Origin: Protofrankia sp963555925
Lineage (GTDB): Bacteria; Actinomycetota; Actinomycetes; Frankiales; Frankiaceae
Direction: 5' to 3'
Length of the DNA: 64,000 bases
Assembly: GCA_963555925.1 (NCBI GenBank)
Contig: CAUVXJ010000048.1
Location: 81,587-145,586 of the forward strand
Made by a program: the position numbers and the translations under genes. The notes under the pieces were generated by a model. It made no database searches and was not told where the DNA came from. It saw nothing but the letters and a program-made list of their open reading frames with translations. Shown piece by piece: positions 58,498 to 64,000 of the stretch (position 1 is its first letter; the number at the start of each line of letters is the position of its first letter).

Positions 58498-60600
58498 CTA
58501 CTCCAGGCAGATGCCACGGTCGATCACGACATACTGTCCGGTCGTCACGCTGTTGACGATCGCACGGTCGGCGATGGTCAGGCGGACGACATACCCGCAC
58601 GGGGTGAGCCGGGACAGGTCCAGCGTGAACGATGTCCCGACGAACGGCGTCTGGGTGCCGGCCGTGATGCCGACCGTGAGCGGGGTCAGCGGGATCGGCC
58701 CACCCGGGCCGCCCAGCACCGAGATCGACCAGGCTTCGAAGTGTCGGTCCCGGGCGACGAACCGGCCGCCCAGCGGTCCGCGCGGCAGCCGGCAGGCGCC
58801 CGCGGTGAACAGCTCCAGGTCGCCCGCGTTCACGGTGTCGGTGGCCAGCGCGACGCCCTTGACGGTGTTGTCCAACTGCACCCGAGCGGTGTCGACGACG
58901 TTACCGAGGGTGTCGAGTTCCAGGGTGAAGTCCCACCGGTCGTCACCGCCGGGTGCGGACACGCCCAGCACCCCGGTCGTGTTGACCAGCCAGGACGGCC
59001 ACGGCACCCAACCGTTGACCGGGTCTGGTGTCACAGTCCCATGCGCGCCGTTACCGTCTACCACGGAGAACGGCGTCGTCAGCAGGATGCTGCCGCCGCT
59101 GTCCACATTGGTTGCGCGGATGCGGTACTGGTGACCCACCAGCGCCGGGTCCGGCGGCCCGTACAACTCGACCCAGCCGGCGAACGGGCAGTCCGACGGC
59201 AGCGGCACGGTCGACGTTCCGAGCACGGCTCCCGGCACGGTCAGGCCACTGACCAGGTCGACATCACTCGCGGCAACCCCACCCACGATCGTGAAGCGCG
59301 CCGTGCCGTCGTAGGGCCGGCCGGGCTCGACCTGCACATGCCGGTCGATCCGGTTACCCCATACAGGCACGGCATCGGGATCCGTCGTGGACGGCGCGGT
59401 CGCCCACGACAGCACCGCGCGCACCCGTCCAATCATGGGATGGGTGCAGTCGCGCCGCAGCGCTCCCAGGTCCACGGGCAGGATGGCCGCATAGCACAGG
59501 CCGTCCCTGACATCGGGATAGTCGTGGACGTTGACCGCGACCGTTCCCAGATAGGTGAAGCCGCAGTCCTTACCCCACTCGGCCCAGAACGCGACGTACT
59601 CCTGGCTGCCGGCTCTGCATGGCGGGCCGGAGTAGCCGGCGGACTTGTTGACCCGGAATGAGGCGACCAGGGCCGACAGCCCGCTGTCGAGGCCGAGGCA
59701 CTCCAGCTGCTCGTAGGTGGTGTTGCCGGAGACGTCATCGACCGTCTTCAGCACGGCGGCGAGGTCGACACCGGCCGCTTTCGCGACGACCGCCGAGCCC
59801 GCCAGGGTGCCCGGATCGGCGAACGGTGCGGACGCCGTCGCCGCCAACGCCGGGAAGGCGAAGCGGTGCGGCGGTACGTCGTCGGGTTGGTAACTCCGGG
59901 CGAGCAGCTCCAGCCCGAGTGGTTGCTGCGGCTCGGGGTCGGGGCCGGGTACCGGGGGTTGCTCGACGACGTGCAGGGGAAGCTGGGTGAGCAGGTCGGG
60001 CGGCAGGTGATGGGCGATGTCGCCGAACACGAACCGGCGTGGCGAGATCTGGACCCGGCACTCGTGGACGTCGCCCCAGATCGGCTGCCAGTCCGGCTGC
60101 CCCGGGGGTGGGGGCAGCTCCCACGACAGGATCGCCCGCACCAACGGCAGCACCGGACGTCCGCACCAGTCGCGGGACGGGGTGTGGGCGACGCCGCAGG
60201 TATAGCTGAGCGGGTGGGTGGGCTCGCGCTGGCAGTCCCGCCCAACGGGGATGTCGTGGACGTTGACGGCAGCCATCCCCGCGTCCGACCAGCCACTGCC
60301 GTAGTCGATGTAGAACCGTACGTACTCGAAGGATCCGGCGGTGCACAGCCCGCCGCGGTAGCCCGATGCCCGTTTGACCAGCAGGGTCGCCTCGATGCGG
60401 TCGCGGCGCTGCTGGTAGGCCACGCAGGAAAGCCCCTCGAAGGCCGTGTCGCCCTTCTTCTGCTCGACGGCCTCGAAGCCGAGGTCGGGCGCGGACCCGA
60501 AATAGTTCGGGTTCGCTGCGAGCAGCCAGCGGAAATTGTGCCGTTCACGTGGTACCGGTAATGCGACGACGATGGATTCACTCGGTTCGGTCGCTGGCAT
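58498..60600 (-). CDS. Large unknown protein with internal duplication
   Basis: 700 residues, no signal or membrane helix. Two related blocks of about 150 residues: SCVAYQQRRDRIEATLLVKR/ASGYRGGLCTAGSFEYVRF and LECLGLDSGLSALVASFRVN/KSAGYSGPPCRAGSQEYVAF. Each ends in a V-AVNVHD motif and a W-PIWG/W-VPVWG motif; cysteines are conserved between copies. The C-terminal third is beta-sandwich-like (GWVELYGPPDPALVGHQYRI, WDFTLELDTLGN). Family not recognised. The ATG at 60600 has AGGAGG about five bases upstream. Possibly a structural or binding protein of a secreted complex. Confidence 0.7.
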   Translation of the reverse strand: MPATEPSESIVVALPVPRERHNFRWLLAANPNYFGSAPDLGFEAVEQKKGDTAFEGLSCVAYQQRRDRIEATLLVKRASGYRGGLCTAGSFEYVRFYIDYGSGWSDAGMAAVNVHDIPVGRDCQREPTHPLSYTCGVAHTPSRDWCGRPVLPLVRAILSWELPPPPGQPDWQPIWGDVHECRVQISPRRFVFGDIAHHLPPDLLTQLPLHVVEQPPVPGPDPEPQQPLGLELLARSYQPDDVPPHRFAFPALAATASAPFADPGTLAGSAVVAKAAGVDLAAVLKTVDDVSGNTTYEQLECLGLDSGLSALVASFRVNKSAGYSGPPCRAGSQEYVAFWAEWGKDCGFTYLGTVAVNVHDYPDVRDGLCYAAILPVDLGALRRDCTHPMIGRVRAVLSWATAPSTTDPDAVPVWGNRIDRHVQVEPGRPYDGTARFTIVGGVAASDVDLVSGLTVPGAVLGTSTVPLPSDCPFAGWVELYGPPDPALVGHQYRIRATNVDSGGSILLTTPFSVVDGNGAHGTVTPDPVNGWVPWPSWLVNTTGVLGVSAPGGDDRWDFTLELDTLGNVVDTARVQLDNTVKGVALATDTVNAGDLELFTAGACRLPRGPLGGRFVARDRHFEAWSISVLGGPGGPIPLTPLTVGITAGTQTPFVGTSFTLDLSRLTPCGYVVRLTIADRAIVNSVTTGQYVVIDRGICLE

Positions 60601-61175
60601 GTCAGTCCTCCTGCTCGATACGCGGATGACCAGCTGGCGAACCGGTGGCGGTATATCTGGCGGGACTTCTGGCGGGACTTCTGGCGGGACTTGGGATGTC
60701 GTCCCGTCCCGTTCCGTCCCGGCAGGTGTTTCGTGGAACTATTCGAAAGAATGCCAGAAGAATACGATGAAACGGTTCGCGAGACTGGCCAGCCAGGTGA
60801 CGGACAGCACGCTACAACCTATCGGACAGAATGCACCAGCCCTGGTTTCTGTCGCCTGCCCGACCCGGGGAGAACACCGGGTCACCGTCCCTGGAGAAAA
60901 CTCCCACCGAGCGAATCCCCGTGAAACCCCGGTGGAATCCCCGGGTCGAGGGAACCGCGACCACGGCTCGCCTGTCGGCGGACCTGAGCCTGATGCCGAC
61001 TGGAAAGGATGGACCGTGCTGTCGAGGAGCCCCCTCGCTGGCCGATCCACGCACGGTCATCCGATGTGCCGCAGCCAGCCTGCGCTCGTGCGACAATCTT
61101 GTGCCAATCGAAGAATGCCTACCAAGCCCCCGCCGGACGCTGCGCGCACGAGTGCACCATGGGAGTGAACCAACG
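60601..61175. other. Intergenic region with tandem repeat, no gene supported
   Basis: Starts with the leader of the 700-residue protein and three copies of TCTGGCGGGACT (60656-60691). Open frames through it have no start signal or domain. Confidence 0.4.
60656..60691 (+). repeat. Three 12-bp tandem repeats TCTGGCGGGACT
   Basis: Exact direct repeats about 55 bp upstream of the 700-residue protein gene, in the promoter/leader area. Confidence 0.85.
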
Positions 61176-61673
61176 ATGGCCAGCCCGCACACCGACAGGA
61201 ACGCCCGGCAGGCCGAACGACTCGCGCAGGCCCGGCGGCTCGCCGAGCAGGCGAGACAGGACCACACGACCGCGTGGTACGTCCCGTTCGCGGCCACGTC
61301 GCTCGGTGCCGGCGCGTCGTTCGACGCGTTCGGCCACGCCGCCGGCTTTCTTTACGCCCTCGGCCTCGCGATCGCCTTCGTCGTGCTCACCTGGGGCACG
61401 GTGCGGCTCATGCCATCGCTGGCCACCGGACTGGCCACCGATAGCCAGGGCACCGATAGCCGGCGCGCTGAGCGGCCGAGCGGACCCAGGACGGTGCTGA
61501 CGCTCATCAGCACGCCGGTCACGACAAGCGGATTCCTCGTGGTCGCCGCGGCGGTTCCGGTCACCATCGGGCTGATCAAAACCGTCGGTTTCTACGTGCT
61601 GGCGGGAACGATGATCGTCCTCGTCGTGATGGGCATCGCGCTCATGCTCGCATGGATGCTCGACCAACGGTAG
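61176..61673 (+). CDS. Membrane protein, unknown
   Basis: 165 residues. Basic Ala/Gln/Arg-rich N terminus (ARQAERLAQARRLAEQARQD, coiled-coil-like), then four hydrophobic helices in two pairs (FAATSLGAGASFDAFGHAAG ... LGLAIAFVVLTWGTVRLM; GFLVVAAAVPVTIGLIKTVG; VLAGTMIVLVVMGIALMLAW). GGGAG lies ten bases before the ATG at 61176. No family recognised. It precedes the ABC exporter by 100 bases and might be regulated with it. Confidence 0.7.
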   Translation: MASPHTDRNARQAERLAQARRLAEQARQDHTTAWYVPFAATSLGAGASFDAFGHAAGFLYALGLAIAFVVLTWGTVRLMPSLATGLATDSQGTDSRRAERPSGPRTVLTLISTPVTTSGFLVVAAAVPVTIGLIKTVGFYVLAGTMIVLVVMGIALMLAWMLDQR

Positions 61674-61776
61674 GTCGCCGGCGGCGTCCCTTCTGCCGCC
61701 GTCAACACACCCCGCCGTCAACACGTGCCAGCGGCGCGTACGCGCCATGCCAGCGTCGCCCGGCAGTATCTGGCGT

Positions 61777-62733
61777 ATGACGTTCGCCATCCATGCCGAA
61801 AAGATCACTAAGCGCTTCGGTGACACCCACGCGTTAGCCGGCATCGATCTGGCGGCGCGTGAGGGCACCGTGCTCGGCGTGCTGGGGCCCAACGGTGCCG
61901 GGAAGACCACCGCCGTGCGCATCCTCGCCACCCTGCTGCGCGCCGACTCCGGGCACGCCACAGTGGCCGGCTTCGACGTCGCGCGCAACCCGCAGCAGGT
62001 CCGTATGCACATCGGCCTGACCGGTCAGTACGCCTCCGTCGACGAGGACCTGACCGGCGTCGAGAACCTCGTCATGATCGGCCAGCTGCTCGACCTGCCA
62101 GCGGCGGCGGCCCGGCGGCGGGCGGGCGAGCTGCTGGAGTGGTTCGACCTGGTCGAGGCCGGCGGCCGGCTGGCCAAGACCTACTCCGGCGGCATGCGGC
62201 GCCGGCTCGACCTCGCCGCGTCGCTCGTCGGCCGACCAACAGTGATCTTCCTGGACGAGCCGACGACCGGCCTGGACCCGGTGAAACGGGAGGAGATGTG
62301 GGACGTCGTGCGCAGCCTGGTCAACGACGGCTCGACGGTCCTGCTGACCACCCAGTACCTGCAGGAGGCCGACGCGCTCGCCGATGAGATCACCGTCATC
62401 GACCACGGCCGGGTGATCGCCCACGACACCCCGGACGGCCTCAAGCGGGTGCTCGGTGGCCAGCGCCTGAGCGTCCGCCCGGCCGACCCGGCCCAGCGCG
62501 ACGCGTTGAGCCGGCTGCTCGCCGACATCTCGGGGTCAACGCCGCAGCCCGACGGCCGCGACCGCCTGACCGTCGCCGTCGACAGCGACGAGGTACTGCC
62601 GGAGGCGATCGCCCGGCTGCAGCTGGCCGGCATCCGCGTCACCGAACTGTCTCTGCACCTGCCGAGCCTGGACGAAGTGTTCTTCACCCTCACCAACAGC
62701 CGCACCAGAACCGAACAGGAGTCGGCCGCATGA
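61777..62733 (+). CDS. ABC exporter ATPase, DrrA-like
   Basis: 318 residues. Walker A GPNGAGKTT, signature YSGGMRRRLDLA, Walker B VIFLDEPTTGLDP and the C-terminal DrrA region (LSLHLPSLDEVFFTLTN). Powers export of a hydrophobic compound with the DrrB-like permease. The ATG at 61777 begins the conserved domain; no clear ribosome-binding site, so translation may be leaderless. ATGA overlap with the permease gene. Confidence 0.93.
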   Translation: MTFAIHAEKITKRFGDTHALAGIDLAAREGTVLGVLGPNGAGKTTAVRILATLLRADSGHATVAGFDVARNPQQVRMHIGLTGQYASVDEDLTGVENLVMIGQLLDLPAAAARRRAGELLEWFDLVEAGGRLAKTYSGGMRRRLDLAASLVGRPTVIFLDEPTTGLDPVKREEMWDVVRSLVNDGSTVLLTTQYLQEADALADEITVIDHGRVIAHDTPDGLKRVLGGQRLSVRPADPAQRDALSRLLADISGSTPQPDGRDRLTVAVDSDEVLPEAIARLQLAGIRVTELSLHLPSLDEVFFTLTNSRTRTEQESAA

Positions 62734-63575
62734 CGGTCACGACCACCGCAGTGCGGCGGCCACCCGCCGCGCTGGTACCCGGACCCCCGGCCGCGGCCGG
62801 GGGTCACCGGCCGCGGCAACGTGCGCTGCGCCATGCCCTGGTGCTTGCGCGCCGGAATCTGATCAAGACCATGCGGACACCTGAACAGCTCGTCGACGTG
62901 ACGCTGCAACCCGTGATCTTTCTGTTGCTGTTCGTCTATCTTTTCGGTGGCGCGATCGGCGGCGGCTCCCAGCACGACTACCTTGAGTTCCTGCTGCCGG
63001 GGATGCTCGGCCAGTCCATCGCCATGGGCAGCATCGCGCTGGGGCAGAACCTCAACGCCGACATCGAGAAGGGGGTGTTCGACCGGTTCCGGGCGCTGCC
63101 CATCACCCGGTCGGCTCCGCTGGTCGGCGCGGTCCTCGCCGATGTCGTGCGCTATCTGCTGTTGTGTGTCATTCTTCTGGGCTTCGGGTACCTCATCGGC
63201 TTCCGTATCGCCACCGACCCGCTGTCACTGATGGCCGCGCTGGGGCTGTCGATCGCGTTCGCCCTGTGCTTCTGCTGGATCTCGGTGTGGGTCGGCATGG
63301 TGGCGCGTACCCCCGGTACGGTACAGGGGATCATGTTCATGCTGGTGCTGCCGCTGTCGTTCGGCAGCAACACCTTCGTCCGGGTCTCGACGATGCCCGG
63401 CTGGCTGCAGGCGCCGGTCAAGGTGAACCCGATCTCGCACCTGGTCGGTACGGTGCGCGGCCTGATGCTGGGCGGACCGATCGCCTCGGACCTGGTCTGG
63501 ACGCTGGGCTGGATGGCGGCATTGCTGGCGCTGTTCGTGCCGCTCGCCCTGCGGGCCTACAACCGCCGCGCTTAG
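62730..63575 (+). CDS. ABC exporter permease, DrrB-like
   Basis: 281 residues. Pro-rich cytoplasmic N terminus, ABC2-type membrane domain with six helices (LQPVIFLLLFVYLFGGAIGG, ADVVRYLLLCVILLGFGYLI, LGLSIAFALCFCWISVWVGM, GIMFMLVLPLSFGSNTFVRV, LVWTLGWMAALLALFVPLAL). MPGWLQAPVKVNPISHLVGTVR is typical of DrrB. Forms the channel with the coupled ATPase. Substrate unknown; often antibiotics or lipids. Confidence 0.93.
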   Translation: MTVTTTAVRRPPAALVPGPPAAAGGHRPRQRALRHALVLARRNLIKTMRTPEQLVDVTLQPVIFLLLFVYLFGGAIGGGSQHDYLEFLLPGMLGQSIAMGSIALGQNLNADIEKGVFDRFRALPITRSAPLVGAVLADVVRYLLLCVILLGFGYLIGFRIATDPLSLMAALGLSIAFALCFCWISVWVGMVARTPGTVQGIMFMLVLPLSFGSNTFVRVSTMPGWLQAPVKVNPISHLVGTVRGLMLGGPIASDLVWTLGWMAALLALFVPLALRAYNRRA

Positions 63576-63597
63576 TCCCCGGGGAAGCGCGGGCCCG

Positions 63598-64000
63598 TCA
63601 GGTGGTCGGGAGCACGGTCGGGAGCAGGTCCGGGTCGAGCCGGGCGACGGCCGCGGCGCGGTCCATCGCCCGGCCACGGCCGTATGCGCAGGCGAAGTCG
63701 GCACCCAGTTCGCCGCGCAGCCGCGCGGACAGGTCGGCGACGTCGAGCGAGGTGGCGTCCGCGCTGCCGCGTAACGTCTCGCACGCGCCGAGGATCTCCG
63801 CCGCGGTGGCGGGCTCGCCCGCGCGCGCCGCGACGTCGGCCACCACCACGCCGACGGCGGCCAGGATCGGCAGGTCCTTCGTGCCGACGGCCGACGGGTA
63901 GGCGCGGCGCAGCTGGGTGCGGGCCCCGGCGAGGTCGCCGTCGGCGGCGTGCAGCGCAGCCGCGGACGCCAGGACGAACGAGCTGCCGTGACCGTGGATC
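63598..64000 (-). CDS. C-terminal part of a regulator, likely AfsR/BTAD type (5' end outside window)
   Basis: The frame is open to the window edge. The visible 133 residues are TPR-like helices (SAAALHAADGDLAGARTQLR, ARAGEPATAAEILGACETLR) ending LGADFACAYGRGRAMDRAAA. The CAYGRGRAMDRAAAVARLDP end is typical of BTAD/AfsR or LuxR-TPR ATPase regulators. The N-terminal domains cannot be seen. Confidence 0.65.
   Translation of the reverse strand, partial: IHGHGSSFVLASAAALHAADGDLAGARTQLRRAYPSAVGTKDLPILAAVGVVVADVAARAGEPATAAEILGACETLRGSADATSLDVADLSARLRGELGADFACAYGRGRAMDRAAAVARLDPDLLPTVLPTT

Noticed and set aside
58144..59661. 505-codon plus-strand frame
   Set aside because: It starts in the duplicated dehydrogenase remnant and then runs antisense to the 700-residue protein, without any domain.

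Overview
The window is high-GC actinomycete DNA. F420-dependent and P450/ferredoxin catabolic genes, frequent GTG starts, ATGA/GTGA-coupled operons, a c-di-AMP (ydaO-type) riboswitch ahead of an NlpC/P60 cell-wall hydrolase, an XRE/DUF6879 gene set and decayed insertion sequences all fit a soil actinomycete. Frankia or a close relative is my best guess, but this is an inference because no rRNA or marker gene is present.

Region 1 (1-8354): the 3' part of a 14-TM drug exporter, a BCP-type peroxiredoxin, then a minus-strand operon of a TerY-P-like phospho-signalling system. That operon holds an NfeD-like membrane protein, two vWA proteins, a PP2C phosphatase and two divergent kinases, one with a Zn motif and a C-terminal membrane anchor. 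A small CsbD-like protein follows. Region 2 (8660-11863): three peptidoglycan-active proteins (a transglycosylase with a PG-binding domain, NlpC/P60 behind the riboswitch, and CHAP with a PG-binding domain).

Region 3 (11921-31900): a catabolic cluster for a hydrophobic or cyclic substrate. It encodes acyl-CoA dehydrogenase, amidohydrolase, P450 and 3Fe-4S ferredoxin, three NTF2/SnoaL-like proteins, an MDR reductase, two family III CoA-transferases, a thiolase-like/DUF35 pair, an F420 oxidoreductase, a GntR/FCD regulator, aldehyde dehydrogenase and an RbsABC-like importer. Five copies of a near-palindrome (consensus TTYCTYATGAKGAA) lie at its promoters and probably form its regulon. An internally deleted aldehyde dehydrogenase survives as a 46-codon ORF inside the P450 operon.

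Region 4 (31957-37998): small secreted and membrane proteins and a gene graveyard. It holds a RiPP precursor-like peptide next to a truncated YcaO, fragments of a group II intron maturase, ISAs1 and IS701 transposases, a broken LuxR regulator, and a 170-bp inverted-repeat element whose ends recur elsewhere in the window. Region 5 (38009-45145): SDR, Rieske oxygenase, a degenerate PPDK-like protein with a small partner, and a second acyl-CoA dehydrogenase.

Region 6 (45275-58286): a segment closed by a partial duplicate of the 3' end of that acyl-CoA dehydrogenase, so about 13 kb lies between direct repeats. It carries a secreted beta-helix protein and a compact, coupled cassette (47719-56451). 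The cassette encodes a DUF6879/XRE regulator set, two radical SAM enzymes, two thymidylate-kinase paralogs, a DEDDh exonuclease, a resolvase-like protein, an RsbW-like ATPase, an AlkA-like glycosylase and a CYTH protein. It ends in broken IS5 and IS66 copies. I know of no described system with this gene set, and it is the best candidate for something new. Region 7 (58498-64000): a 700-residue duplicated-domain protein, a membrane protein, a DrrAB-like ABC exporter and the end of a likely AfsR/BTAD regulator.
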